Below are positions 24,363 to 33,103 of a stretch of 64,000 nt of DNA, one piece after another. Source of the DNA: Fimenecus sp051881355 (lineage in GTDB: Bacteria > Bacillota > Clostridia > Oscillospirales > Acutalibacteraceae); contig JBJEPS010000069.1 of NCBI GenBank assembly GCA_051881355.1, positions 56,721 to 120,720 on the forward strand. Direction: 5' to 3'. The notes below the pieces were generated by a model. It did no database searches. It saw nothing but the letters and a program-made list of their open reading frames with translations, and had not been told where the DNA came from. Made by a program: the position numbers and the translations under genes. Numbering within the stretch: the first letter of the stretch is position 1; the number at the start of each line of letters is the position of its first letter.

Positions 24363-26906
24363 TCACCAATAGAAACTCTCTGCCGGTTGGTTTTTCGCGA
24401 TTTCCGCTTTTACAGCGTCGGGCATTTTATCCGCATGGACATACGCCTTCGCATAAGTGCCGTCGGTGTATTCCAGCACGACGATATAATCGTTCGGGGA
24501 TAACTCTGCACGGGTGACAATGCCCTTATAAATCGACTGCATCGTCAAATTGTCGGTCGTTTTGTAAACGGTCGGTTTGTCCGCGGCAGAAATGCCCTCA
24601 TAGTTACCTGTAAACTCCGCATAATTGTCTGCGGTACTGCTTTCGCCGATAAACTCACAGGCAAAGGAATCTCCGTATGTTAACCAGCGGTCATAATAGG
24701 ATTCACGGAAACGCTCTGCGACCTTCGTGCCGTAAATAGCCTTGAGCGTTTTGTCGCCCGTCAGCGCGTCGTAATAGCCAACGGATTTTAAGAATGCCAC
24801 AGTATTGACCATGTCGGCGGTGATATAGAAGTTCGGCAAGCCGTCTGTCGCTGTTTTTCCGGTAAATACATCGTCCTCGAAAGATTCGCCGTCCTCGCCG
24901 CCAACCGTATCAACAATTACATCGTCTGCACCGTATACGGCGGTGACACCCTCGTAAACGACCGTGTCTGTCAGCAGCACATCCGTGTTCTCATCTGCAA
25001 TCAAGTGAAAAGTGATAAGCCCCAAGCTTTCCTGCGGGTTATAGTGATTTTCGGGCGTTTGCGCCGTCAAATCTTTATACAGACAATCGAGCAAGGTCTG
25101 CCGCTGTTCGGCAGTTAGTTCCAATGTCGTTTCGGTCGTTAAAGTTTTGTTGTAAAGGCGAATGTCCTCGCTTTCACGCACGGCGCGGATTTTACGATAT
25201 TCGTTGTAAGCGGTCAAATCACCGTTGGAAAGCGTACCGTTCATCTGGTCGGCTTTCGGGCGCTCCACCTTTTTGAGTTCATCTTTAAAAATGCGGTCAA
25301 GCACGCTTTGCTGATAGACGGTTTTATCCGCCTGCTGTAAGGCGTTCAAAATGTCGTCGGACACACCGTAATAATTGCGTAAAACCTGTTTGCCGTTTTT
25401 GAGGGTATACACGATTTTGACGGAAACGGGGTACACGCCGTTAAAGTCCTCGTCTAAAACAGTCGGGTCGGTTTTGCCTGCGTCCACCAGCAGTTTATGC
25501 ACGCCGCGGACAAATTCAATATCCTTTTCTTCGGTATATGCCCCCTTCGGTGCGGTATCCGCCGACGGCATGCCTGCAATATAGTAGCCGTAGAAGTCTT
25601 CCGTAGGCTGCAACTGATAATTTTGATACGGCAAAGAGATTTGCGCCGAAGCAATATCCGCCGTTTCGGGGATTTTGTTTGCCGCACCGAAATAGCCCGT
25701 GGCAAAGAACACGAAAATCAGCGCGGTCAACGCCAACTGTATGGGTAATGCAGGCAAATCCTTTACGAATTGCCGCACATTGCGAAGCAAAATCAAACTC
25801 AAAATCGCATAAATTACAACAAACACGACTGCGCCGACCGCCAGAGCAATCGCCGTGCCTTTGCTTTGCAATAAGTCAAACACTATTGCAAAGCCGAAAA
25901 TGCCAACCAAGAAGATACCGACAAAATTGAGCACCTTGTTTTTGCCGATAAAGCCGCCGATTTCCGCCTTTCTGCGCTCATAGAAGAACACACCGAACGC
26001 AAACAGCGTAGCAGTTACCAGCAACCAGATAATCGGCACCAAAAAGTCGGGATTTTTCCATGCAATCAAATTGCTGCCGTCAGTATAATCGGACAATTTG
26101 CCGCCGACACCGCCCTGCGCGTAGGTATATAAGCCTTTCGACATATAGCGAAGCGGATTAAACTGCGGATATTGTTTTGGAAGCGTTTCCACCGTGGTTT
26201 CGCCCATATATATATAATTGTTGGAGAAATTAACGCCCAGCGGTGTGCCGAGCACCAGCTTTTGAATGAACACCTGTAAGCAGGTGAACAGAATTTCGGG
26301 GAACAGCAATAAAATGCCCGAAAACAGCACGCCCTCAAACGCCGTGCCGACGGTAGTAAACACCACGGCGGTCAGCGTATAGGAAAATGCCACTACGGAA
26401 AACATACCGATGAGCAAATAGAAAAACGCGGTGAATAAATAGCGGTTTGCACCGAGCACGACCAAGTTCGTAATGAGTGCTATAAGCATTGGCACGGCGA
26501 CGGACAGCCCGACAAGCGTAAGCCCCGACAGATATTTTGCCGTAAACAGCCTTGTACGCTTTATGCCGAGGCTGTAATAGACATTGACGGTCTTTTTGCC
26601 CGTGATAAAACGGAAGGTCGCAATCCCCATTAAAAGCCCGATGCCCAACAGCGCCGCAATGATCATATAGCGCATATAGGTCATACTGCCCGAAAACAGA
26701 AATGTATACTGCTCTTTAAAATTGATATTCGTGACTTGTCCCGTCTGTTCATTTACACTCGTTTTCTCACGAAAGCACAGTATCGGCGTCAGGCAAAAGG
26801 AAAAGAACATCACAACCGCATTCAGCCCGGCGAACAACGCATTGTCCCGAAGCCCCGTGCGGTAGGCATAGCCGAAGTTATTTTGCAAAGATTTGGGTGA
26901 AGTCAT
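24363..26906 (-). CDS. Large ABC-2-type transporter permease
   Basis: An 847-residue membrane protein. The first 420 residues hold about six helices in an ABC-2/YtrC-like arrangement, with a short external loop after helix 1 (REKTSVNEQTGQVTNINFKE), the FRFITGKKTVNVYYSLGIKR cytoplasmic coupling region and RTRLFTAKYLSGLTLVGLSV. A further helix group ends near residue 420 (LALTALIFVFFATGYFGAAN). Residues about 425-847 form a soluble domain without helices, probably extracytoplasmic. It is paired with an ATPase gene whose end it overlaps by 29 bases. Such pairs in Firmicutes export peptides, antibiotics or lipids; the cargo is unknown. Confidence 0.8.
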   Translation of the reverse strand: MTSPKSLQNNFGYAYRTGLRDNALFAGLNAVVMFFSFCLTPILCFREKTSVNEQTGQVTNINFKEQYTFLFSGSMTYMRYMIIAALLGIGLLMGIATFRFITGKKTVNVYYSLGIKRTRLFTAKYLSGLTLVGLSVAVPMLIALITNLVVLGANRYLFTAFFYLLIGMFSVVAFSYTLTAVVFTTVGTAFEGVLFSGILLLFPEILFTCLQVFIQKLVLGTPLGVNFSNNYIYMGETTVETLPKQYPQFNPLRYMSKGLYTYAQGGVGGKLSDYTDGSNLIAWKNPDFLVPIIWLLVTATLFAFGVFFYERRKAEIGGFIGKNKVLNFVGIFLVGIFGFAIVFDLLQSKGTAIALAVGAVVFVVIYAILSLILLRNVRQFVKDLPALPIQLALTALIFVFFATGYFGAANKIPETADIASAQISLPYQNYQLQPTEDFYGYYIAGMPSADTAPKGAYTEEKDIEFVRGVHKLLVDAGKTDPTVLDEDFNGVYPVSVKIVYTLKNGKQVLRNYYGVSDDILNALQQADKTVYQQSVLDRIFKDELKKVERPKADQMNGTLSNGDLTAYNEYRKIRAVRESEDIRLYNKTLTTETTLELTAEQRQTLLDCLYKDLTAQTPENHYNPQESLGLITFHLIADENTDVLLTDTVVYEGVTAVYGADDVIVDTVGGEDGESFEDDVFTGKTATDGLPNFYITADMVNTVAFLKSVGYYDALTGDKTLKAIYGTKVAERFRESYYDRWLTYGDSFACEFIGESSTADNYAEFTGNYEGISAADKPTVYKTTDNLTMQSIYKGIVTRAELSPNDYIVVLEYTDGTYAKAYVHADKMPDAVKAEIAKNQPAESFYW

Positions 26907-27786
26907 AATCCGTCCCCTCCATTTCGTCCAAAAATACTTCTTCTAACGACAGCGGCAAGCTTTCGACCATCACGGGGGAAAGCGCGTTTAGTTTTTCCGC
27001 CGTCTCTTTTTCGTCGCCCTTGACGGTGATAATCACCATTTTGCCGTCTTTCTTATAGGATTTGACATCAATGCCGAGGGCTTTGATTTGGTCCTGTGTC
27101 ACATCGTTTTGGAACACCAAACGGAATTTTGCACGGTTTTCGCTCAATTCCGAAATAGACGAGTCAAGTACCAATTTTTTGCCGTTAATCAGTCCGAAGT
27201 GGTCGCAAAGCCCTTCTAACTCGTGCAGGTCATGCGACGAAACGATAATCGACGCGTTTTTCTCCTGCATATATTCGTTAATCATATTTTTAATCAATGC
27301 GCGCTTGGCGGGGTCTAAACCGTCGAAGGTCTCGTCAAACAGCATAAACGACGGCTGTGTGGCAAAACCCAGCACGATTTCTGCCTGCCGCTGCATCCCT
27401 TTGGAAAAACCGTTTAAACGCGCTTTTGTGTCCAACCCGAACACTTCGGCTAACTTATGAAAGGTATCAAAGCTGAAGCCGGGATAATAGCCGTTGTAAA
27501 ACTTCGCCATTTTCTCCATATTGGCGTAGGGCTGAAAATAGATGTCATCGGGCACATAGAACATATGCTGTTTCATCAGTTCATTGTCGAACGCGTCTTC
27601 GCCGTCTAAAAGCACTCTGCCTTCTTCGGCTTTATACACGCCCGTAATTGTTTTCAACAGCGTGGTTTTGCCTGCGCCGTTGTAGCCGATGAGCCCGTAC
27701 AGAGAGCCGTCGCCGACCGTAAAACTGATGTCGCTGATTGCCGTAAACGAACCGAATTTTTTGGTTACGCCTTGTACTTCAATCAT
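26878..27786 (-). CDS. ABC transporter ATP-binding protein (YtrB/BcrA-like)
   Basis: A 302-residue ATPase. Walker A is GYNGAGKTTLLKTITG, the signature is GFSKGMQRQAEIVLG (degenerate LSGGQ: FSKGM), Walker B is FMLFDETFDGLD and the H-loop is IIVSSHDLHELEGL. Residues after 215 form the C-terminal domain common to YtrB/BcrA-type exporters. It energises the 847-residue permease. The start at 27786 follows AAAGGAGG. No GntR-type regulator gene accompanies it, although relatives often have one; an upstream dyad may bind a regulator encoded elsewhere. Confidence 0.9.
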   Translation of the reverse strand: MIEVQGVTKKFGSFTAISDISFTVGDGSLYGLIGYNGAGKTTLLKTITGVYKAEEGRVLLDGEDAFDNELMKQHMFYVPDDIYFQPYANMEKMAKFYNGYYPGFSFDTFHKLAEVFGLDTKARLNGFSKGMQRQAEIVLGFATQPSFMLFDETFDGLDPAKRALIKNMINEYMQEKNASIIVSSHDLHELEGLCDHFGLINGKKLVLDSSISELSENRAKFRLVFQNDVTQDQIKALGIDVKSYKKDGKMVIITVKGDEKETAEKLNALSPVMVESLPLSLEEVFLDEMEGTDYDFTQIFAK

Positions 27787-27802
27787 GGTATTACCTCCTT
27801 TA

Positions 27803-27817
27803 ACCACAAGCTGTGGT
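27803..27817. promoter_or_regulatory. Operator-like dyad before the ABC ATPase gene
   Basis: ACCACA-AGC-TGTGGT is a perfect six-base inverted repeat with a three-base centre. It lies between the predicted transcription start and the ribosome binding site. The position suits a repressor operator, for example of a GntR or TetR protein. The binding protein is not identifiable. Confidence 0.5.
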
Positions 27818-27829
27818 GCCTACAAGCCC

Positions 27830-27859
27830 ACTATACCCTATCCCGAAACACTTTGTCAA
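27830..27859 (-). promoter_or_regulatory. Sigma-A promoter of the ABC exporter operon
   Basis: TTGACA (27854-27859) and TATAGT (27830-27835) on the minus strand with an 18-base spacer. The -35 begins immediately after the T tract of the mtaB terminator, so the two transcription units are tightly packed. Confidence 0.72.
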
Positions 27860-27860
27860 T

Positions 27861-27902
27861 TAAAAACACCGCATTGTTACTAACTTGTAAGAATGCGGTG
27901 TT
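27861..27902 (-). terminator. Terminator of mtaB
   Basis: An 11-base stem AACACCGCATT (27865-27875) with AATGCGGTGTT (27892-27902) and a 16-base loop, followed by T5 on the minus strand. It lies 16 bases after the mtaB stop codon. Confidence 0.82.
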
Positions 27903-27918
27903 ACTTTTTGGAAAATTG

Positions 27919-29220
27919 TTAACTTTTTTGTAAGAATTCTGCGCCGTAGACGGCTTCCCCATCTGTTTTTCGGAGCGTCACGCGGCAAAGAGAACCCGGC
28001 GCGGCGGTCTCACTTGCAAAATACACGGGTGTGTAGTTTGCGGTATATCCGAAATGCAAGCCGTTTTCGGTTTTGTGCTCACAAAGCACTTCGACGGTTT
28101 TGCCGATTTGACGCTGTAAAAATGCGGCGCGAAGTTCGGCGGCAACTGCCAAAAGTTCGGCGGCACGGCGTTCCTTTACGCCCTTTTCCACCTGCTCGTC
28201 AAAGGTCGCGGCGCGCGTGCCCTCGCGCACGGAATACGGAAACACATGGATTTTCTCAAAGCCGATTCGCTTTGCAAATTCTACGGTTTCTTGAAAATCC
28301 TCCTCGGTTTCGCCAGCAAAACCGACCATAATATCGGTGGTCAAAGTGCATTCGGGAAACGCGGCACGCAGTTTCTGCGCCAGCGCCGCGTAATCCGCCG
28401 CCGTGTAGTGACGGTTCATTCGCTGTAAGGTGCGGTCACAGCCGCTTTGCAAGGAAATGTGGAACTGCCCGCAGAGTTTGGGCAATTTGGAAAGCGCTTC
28501 AATCACTTCATCGGTAATGTGGTCGGGCTCTAACGAGCCTAACCGCACGCGCAAAACGCCCGACGGCGTGCACGCCGCCGCCACAGCGTCTGTAAAGTGC
28601 TCGCCGCTGTCTTTGCCGTAGGCGGAAAGGTTAATACCGACCAGCACAAGTTCACGGTAGCCCGCGGCACTTAAAGCATACGCCTCTTTTTCGATTTCGG
28701 CAATCGGCTTGGAGCGCACGCGCCCGCGCGCGGTGGGAATAATACAATAGGAACAAAAACGGTCACAGCCGTCCTCAATTTTCAAAATCGCGCGGGTACG
28801 CTCGTGAAAATCCGTAATCGGCGCACCGAGAAACGGCTCGCCGCTTTGATGCGGTTCCACAGCAAAAAGCCGCGTTTGTGTTTCAAAATATGCACGCAGT
28901 TTTTGGGGCAATGCGACATTATTTTTGTTGCCGATGACAATATCCGCCGCCGTCAGCGCCGACGCCGCATCGGGAAACGCTTGGGGCATACAGCCCGTAA
29001 GCACCACGGTGCTTTCGGGAAAATTGCGTTTCAGCCGCCGCACCAACTGCCGCGTTTTGCGGTCGCTTTCGGCAGTCACGGTGCAGGAATTGACCACGAA
29101 AATGTCTGCGTTGCTGTCCTGCAGCGTGATTTCATAGCCGTTTTTCAAAAGCTGTTCCGTGATTTCCTCAGTTTCGTACTGATTGACTTTGCAACCGAGT
29201 GTATACAATTTGACTTTCAT
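27919..29220 (-). CDS. mtaB: tRNA t6A37 methylthiotransferase MtaB
   Basis: A 433-residue radical SAM methylthiotransferase that converts t6A37 to ms2t6A37 in tRNAs reading ANN codons. The N-terminal MTTase domain has MKVKLYTLGCKVNQYETEEI, NSCTVTAESDRKTRQLVRR and VLTGCMPQ, the three cluster cysteines. The radical SAM motif is KIEDGCDRFCSYCIIPTARG (CxxxCxxC). A TRAM-like C-terminal region begins near residue 370. The GCKVNQ form of the first motif distinguishes MtaB from MiaB. It is transcribed alone, divergent from the CmpB-like gene. Confidence 0.93.
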   Translation of the reverse strand: MKVKLYTLGCKVNQYETEEITEQLLKNGYEITLQDSNADIFVVNSCTVTAESDRKTRQLVRRLKRNFPESTVVLTGCMPQAFPDAASALTAADIVIGNKNNVALPQKLRAYFETQTRLFAVEPHQSGEPFLGAPITDFHERTRAILKIEDGCDRFCSYCIIPTARGRVRSKPIAEIEKEAYALSAAGYRELVLVGINLSAYGKDSGEHFTDAVAAACTPSGVLRVRLGSLEPDHITDEVIEALSKLPKLCGQFHISLQSGCDRTLQRMNRHYTAADYAALAQKLRAAFPECTLTTDIMVGFAGETEEDFQETVEFAKRIGFEKIHVFPYSVREGTRAATFDEQVEKGVKERRAAELLAVAAELRAAFLQRQIGKTVEVLCEHKTENGLHFGYTANYTPVYFASETAAPGSLCRVTLRKTDGEAVYGAEFLQKS

Positions 29221-29284
29221 AAAAACCTCTTTTGCCGCTTGGATAAACGCGGGCGCTTTCGACCATACTGTTCATGGTGATACG

Positions 29285-29671
29285 ATGAAAAAATTTCGGG
29301 AATATTTTTGTGTATATTCGTTCGGTGCACTGCTCTACTGCCTAATCGAAGTCCTGTTTCGCGGCTTTACGCATTGGACGATGGGTGTGACAGGCGGCGC
29401 GGCGCTGTTGGGGATTTACCATATCAATGAAAAATGTATCCGCCGTCCGCTTTGGCAGCGCTGTTCGTTCGGCTGTTTACTGATTACCACGCTGGAGCTC
29501 TTAGTCGGCTTGCTTGTCAACCGTTTGTTTCATTGGAATGTTTGGGATTACAGCACGCGGCGTTTCAATATATGCGGACAGATTTGCCCGCTTTTTTCCT
29601 TTTTTTGGTTTTTGCTGTGTTTCCCTGCGTGTTTTTTATGCAAAGGGCTGAAAAAGCATTTCTGCAAATAA
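29285..29671 (+). CDS. Putative ABC-transporter type IV / CmpB-like membrane protein
   Basis: A 128-residue membrane protein with four hydrophobic segments. YSFGALLYCLIEVLFRGFTH, WTMGVTGGAALLGIYHINEK and LELLVGLLVNRLFHWNVWDY, then STRRFNICGQICP, match the family often named putative ABC transporter permease (PF06541). That family is widespread in Clostridia, and its function is not known to me. The ATG follows a GGTGAT sequence. It is one of the few plus-strand genes here, transcribed divergently from mtaB and convergent with the esterase gene. Confidence 0.72.
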   Translation: MKKFREYFCVYSFGALLYCLIEVLFRGFTHWTMGVTGGAALLGIYHINEKCIRRPLWQRCSFGCLLITTLELLVGLLVNRLFHWNVWDYSTRRFNICGQICPLFSFFWFLLCFPACFLCKGLKKHFCK

Positions 29672-30451
29672 TCATGCGGTAAATACAGATTGCAAAAAGG
29701 CAAATGCGTCGTCCATCCACCCTTCGGCATCCGTGCCCTCGGCAAGACCGATGCCGTGCCCGCCGTGTTCGTACAGATGCAGTTCACACCGCACGCCTTT
29801 TTCGTCGAGCGCTGTTTTTAGCATCACGCTGTTTTCATATGGCACGGATTGGTCGTCTTTATTATGCCACACAAAGGTGGGCGGATAACTTTCAGTCACG
29901 CGCTGTTCCACCGAAGCGGCGTTTTGCTCGGTATGCCCCGACAAAAGCCCCAACAGGCGGCGACGCGAAACGGCATGCGTCAGTTTGCCCATCGTCACAA
30001 CGGGATAGCAAAGCACCACCGCCGACGGCTTAATGCCGTATACCGCACCGTTGTATTCCCCGTCAAAGCGCGCGTATTCCGCGGCGAAAAAGCCCGCCAA
30101 ATGTCCGCCTGCCGACGAACCCATCAACGCGATTTTGGTGCTGTCCAGCTTCCAATCTGCGGTATGGCTGCGAATAAACTGCATCGCGCGGGCAACGTCC
30201 TCCATCGGGGCAGGATAGCGTGCCGCCGCTTTGACACGATACCACAGCACAAATGCATTATAGCCGTGCGTATTGAAATATTCGGCAAAAGGCTTACCTT
30301 CGTTGAAATCGGAAATCATTGAATACGCCCCGCCGGGTAAAATCAGCACACTCGGCGCGTTGTTTCCGACAACATAGCAATCCAAGCGCACCGCTTTTTT
30401 ATTCGGCGTGACCTTGATTTCTTTTTTCTCGTACAGCGGATAGGTTTGCAT
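29672..30451 (-). CDS. Alpha/beta-hydrolase, acetyl-esterase/BD-FAE-like
   Basis: A 259-residue hydrolase. LILPGGAYSMISDFNEGKPF carries the HGGG-like oxyanion loop, IALMGSSAGGHLAGFFAAEY the GxSxG nucleophile Ser, KDDQSVPYENSVMLKTAL the acid Asp and HLYEHGGHGIGL the catalytic His. This matches the acetylxylan esterase and carboxylic ester hydrolase group (BD-FAE/AxeA1-like). No signal peptide is present, so it is cytoplasmic. It is likely to remove acetyl groups from imported oligosaccharides. The stop codon lies next to the end of the convergent CmpB-like gene. Confidence 0.85.
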   Translation of the reverse strand: MQTYPLYEKKEIKVTPNKKAVRLDCYVVGNNAPSVLILPGGAYSMISDFNEGKPFAEYFNTHGYNAFVLWYRVKAAARYPAPMEDVARAMQFIRSHTADWKLDSTKIALMGSSAGGHLAGFFAAEYARFDGEYNGAVYGIKPSAVVLCYPVVTMGKLTHAVSRRRLLGLLSGHTEQNAASVEQRVTESYPPTFVWHNKDDQSVPYENSVMLKTALDEKGVRCELHLYEHGGHGIGLAEGTDAEGWMDDAFAFLQSVFTA

Positions 30452-30492
30452 ACCGTAAACTTCCTTTCGCCTGTAATTTCGGCTTTATCGTA

Positions 30493-31878
30493 TCATATTT
30501 CCGCAGGCACTGCAACTGTCTGCTGTTCGATTTTTCGCATCTTTCGGAATTCCTTGACGACCATCATGCCCGAAAGCAACGCCGCTACGGTGTCGGCAAT
30601 CGGACCTGCATACATAGCACCGTCTAAGCCAAAGAAAATCGGCAGCACGAGTAAAAGCGGCAACAGGAAAATCACCTGCCGCGTGAGCGACAGCAAAATT
30701 CCTTTTTTCGCCTTGCCGATAGAGGTAAAGAAATTCGAGGAAATCGGTTGTATCGCATCTAAAAACAACGCCATTAGAAATACGCGGATATACCGTTCCG
30801 CAAAAGCAAAGTAGGTTTCGTCGCCCGTGCCGAACAGCCCGATAATCTGCCGTGGGAATACCTGAAACACGACGTAGAAAGTCACGGCAATTCCTGTACC
30901 GAACGCGAGAGCTAACCGCAGGGTTTTGCGCACACGCGCATATTTCTTCGCCCCGTAATTATACCCCGCAATCGGTTGCAGTCCTTGGGAAATCCCAATG
31001 ACAAACGAAAAGAATATCATCGTGACTTTCGAAATAATGCCCGAACACGCAAGCGGAATTTCACTGCCGTACACAGACTGCGCACCGTAGTGCGTCATGG
31101 TGTTGTTCATAACAATTTGCACAATCATCATTGCAAGCTGATTAAAGCAGTGCGAGGTCCCCAATGACGCGATTTTTAACGCGTCTTGCAGGTATAAAGC
31201 AAAATGCCGTTTTTGCAAATGCACACTTTTATAGCGGAACAGATACGCCGCCACCATCACGGCGGACACAACCTGCCCTGTCACCGTAGCAATCGCGGCG
31301 CCCGCCATACCCATTTGGAATTTGAATATCAACAGCGGGTCTAAAATCGTATTGAGCACCGCACCCGTCAGCGTACAAAGCATCGAGTACCGCGGGCTGC
31401 CGTCGGCACGCACCAGCGCCGTACCGCCCGTCGTAAAAATTAAAAACGGAAAGCCGTAAGCGGTAATGCCCGTATAGGTGAGCGCGTATGTGAGCACGTC
31501 TTCAGTTGCACCGAATGCGCGCATTAAGGGTCGCAGGAAAATGAGCACCAAAACGGAAATGGTCACACCGACCGTACAAAGCAGCGTTGCCGCATTGCCG
31601 ACTGCGGTTGCCGCCTCTTCCTCTTTTTTAGCGCCGAGCTTTAAGCTAAAGGTCGCCGCGCCGCCCACGCCGAACAGCAATGCCGCCGCCGTACAAAGGG
31701 TGGACAGCGGAAACGCGACATTCGTCGCGGCGTTGCCGAGCATACCGACGCTGCGCCCGATAAAAAACTGGTCCACGATATTGTAAAGCGCGCCCACGAG
31801 CATGGAAATGACGCTCGGCACGGCATAACTGCGCAGAAGCTTACCGATTTTTTCTTCCTCTAACGGATTTTTCACCAT
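30493..31878 (-). CDS. MATE-family efflux transporter
   Basis: A 461-residue MOP/MATE transporter with twelve predicted helices. IGKLLRSYAVPSVISMLVGA, LYNIVDQFFIGRSVGMLGNA and NVAFPLSTLCTAAALLFGVG form the first repeat. GIITAYGFPFLIFTTGGTAL-like and QPIAGYNYGAKKYARVRKTL sequences mark the inter-repeat and second repeat. MATE proteins expel drugs or metabolites using Na+ or H+ gradients. The start is ATG nine bases after GGAGG; an in-frame extension to 32055 would run through the leader terminator and is rejected. Expression may be attenuated by that terminator. Confidence 0.9.
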   Translation of the reverse strand: MVKNPLEEEKIGKLLRSYAVPSVISMLVGALYNIVDQFFIGRSVGMLGNAATNVAFPLSTLCTAAALLFGVGGAATFSLKLGAKKEEEAATAVGNAATLLCTVGVTISVLVLIFLRPLMRAFGATEDVLTYALTYTGITAYGFPFLIFTTGGTALVRADGSPRYSMLCTLTGAVLNTILDPLLIFKFQMGMAGAAIATVTGQVVSAVMVAAYLFRYKSVHLQKRHFALYLQDALKIASLGTSHCFNQLAMMIVQIVMNNTMTHYGAQSVYGSEIPLACSGIISKVTMIFFSFVIGISQGLQPIAGYNYGAKKYARVRKTLRLALAFGTGIAVTFYVVFQVFPRQIIGLFGTGDETYFAFAERYIRVFLMALFLDAIQPISSNFFTSIGKAKKGILLSLTRQVIFLLPLLLVLPIFFGLDGAMYAGPIADTVAALLSGMMVVKEFRKMRKIEQQTVAVPAEI

Positions 31879-31897
31879 ACGGTTTATATCCTCCAAC

Positions 31898-31921
31898 AAA
31901 AAAACCGCCGAAAAGCGGTTT
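31898..31921 (-). terminator. Terminator-like hairpin in the MATE leader
   Basis: AAACCGC (31915-31921 on the minus strand) pairs with GCGGTTT (31902-31908), with a six-base loop and a T7 run. It stands only 20 bases before the start codon of the MATE gene, between the presumed promoter and the ribosome binding site. It may be an attenuator. Alternatively it protects the gene from read-through. Confidence 0.6.
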
Positions 31922-31925
31922 GCAA

Positions 31926-31947
31926 AATCTAAAAATTGAACTATAAT
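31926..31947 (+). promoter_or_regulatory. Possible promoter of the sirtuin gene
   Basis: TATAAT at 31942-31947 on the plus strand. The best -35 candidate is a weak TTTGCA near 31919-31924 with a 17-base spacer. A divergent TATTAT-like -10 for the MATE gene overlaps the same stretch. The leader to the sirtuin start would be about 100 bases. Confidence 0.4.
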
Positions 31948-32057
31948 AAAACTATACTGAGTATACGCAAAATTCGACGAAAAATCAAGGCGCAAAATGC
32001 CGAAAAATACGCAAATGCCGCAGCATTTTTTGGCACAACGCAAAGGGGAACGCACAA

Positions 32058-32798
32058 ATGGACGAAAAGATTTTACAGCTCAAGGAAATTTTAACAAAAA
32101 GCCGTCATCTTTGCGTGTTTACGGGCGCAGGCATCAGTTGCCCGTCGGGCATTCCCGATTTTCGCTCGGCAGACGGGCTTTATAATCAGAAAAGCGGATT
32201 GAACATTCCGCCCGAAGAAATCATCAGCCACACCTTTTTCACAGCGCACACAGATTTGTTTTACGATTTCTACAAATCCAAAATGCTCTATCCAAACGCG
32301 CAGCCCAACGCGGCGCACCGCTTTTTTGCGGATTTGGAACGAGAAGGAAAAACCGTTTCGGTCGTGACACAAAATATTGACGGTTTGCACACGGCGGCAG
32401 GCAGCAGCCGCGTATTTGAAATTCACGGGAGCGTATTGCGCAATCACTGCATGCACTGCGGCGCATTTTACGGTTTGGAAGCTGTGGCAAAAAGCGACGG
32501 CATACCGCACTGCACAAAGTGCGGCGGCGTTATCAAGCCCGATGTGGTGCTGTATGAAGAGCCGCTTGAAGAAAAAACCGTGCAGGGCGCAATACACGCG
32601 ATTGCAGCGGCAGACACGATGGTCATTATCGGCACTTCCTTAGTGGTATACCCCGCCGCGTCGTATGTGCGATATTTCGGCGGTGAAAAGCTTGTCATTC
32701 TCAACAAAACCGCGACGGAGTATGACCGATTGGCGCAACTTACGATATATGACGACATTGTGCATATCGTAGAGCAGATAAAGGCAATTTATGCGTAG
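32058..32798 (+). CDS. cobB: SIR2-family NAD-dependent protein deacylase
   Basis: A 246-residue sirtuin. LCVFTGAGISCPSGIPDFRS is the GAGIS NAD-binding loop, TQNIDGLHTAAG includes the QNID motif, EIHGS the catalytic His and CMHC...CTKC (about residues 132-153) the zinc tetrad. KPDVVLYEEPLEE and GTSLVVYPAAS complete the NAD pocket. It removes acetyl or other acyl groups from lysines, releasing nicotinamide. It is a single plus-strand gene, followed by an intergenic stretch of dispersed repeats. Family assignment is secure; substrates are unknown. Confidence 0.93.
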   Translation: MDEKILQLKEILTKSRHLCVFTGAGISCPSGIPDFRSADGLYNQKSGLNIPPEEIISHTFFTAHTDLFYDFYKSKMLYPNAQPNAAHRFFADLEREGKTVSVVTQNIDGLHTAAGSSRVFEIHGSVLRNHCMHCGAFYGLEAVAKSDGIPHCTKCGGVIKPDVVLYEEPLEEKTVQGAIHAIAAADTMVIIGTSLVVYPAASYVRYFGGEKLVILNKTATEYDRLAQLTIYDDIVHIVEQIKAIYA

Positions 32799-32831
32799 GG
32801 TCGGGTAACCTCAGCCGCTTGCGGCATTTGT

Positions 32832-32920
32832 TGTCATTCTGAGCTGTCAAGCGAAGAATCTCATTTCGCACATTCTGAATTTTGTGTTGTTTGTGATTCT
32901 TCACTTCGTTCAGAATGACA
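32832..32920. repeat. Dispersed inverted-repeat element
   Basis: An 89-base non-coding element with perfect terminal inverted repeats TGTCATTCTG (32832-32841) and CAGAATGACA (32911-32920). An inner pair is GCGAAGAATC (32851-32860) with GATTCTTCACTTCG (32894-32907). GTCATTCTGA...GAAGAATCTC sequences are, to my knowledge, common dispersed repeats in anaerobe genomes. It lies between the sirtuin and methyltransferase genes. Confidence 0.7.
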
Positions 32921-32949
32921 TATTTTTGTTTTGTTGTGTATTTGCGGAA

Positions 32950-33080
32950 TGACACAAAGGTCGTTCCCTACAAGATGGTACTTCCAATCGAGAGAATATG
33001 GAAAGATAACCTACAATGTAAATTAACGATTTGTTCCGCGTCACACGCGGCGAAACGGCATGACCGTTCCCTACGTTCGT
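32950..33080. repeat. Second dispersed-repeat stretch (CGTTCCCTAC type)
   Basis: The stretch has GGTCGTTCCCTACAA near 32960 and GACCGTTCCCTACG near 33062, with a short CGCGTCACACGCGG-like dyad and GGCATGACCGTTCC between. GTAGGGAACGGTCATGCCG-like units are frequent intergenic repeats in Clostridia. No coding potential is evident. With the preceding element this fills the 305-base gap between genes. Confidence 0.5.
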
Positions 33081-33103
33081 ATTGCATTTTGTACGCGCCG
33101 TTT

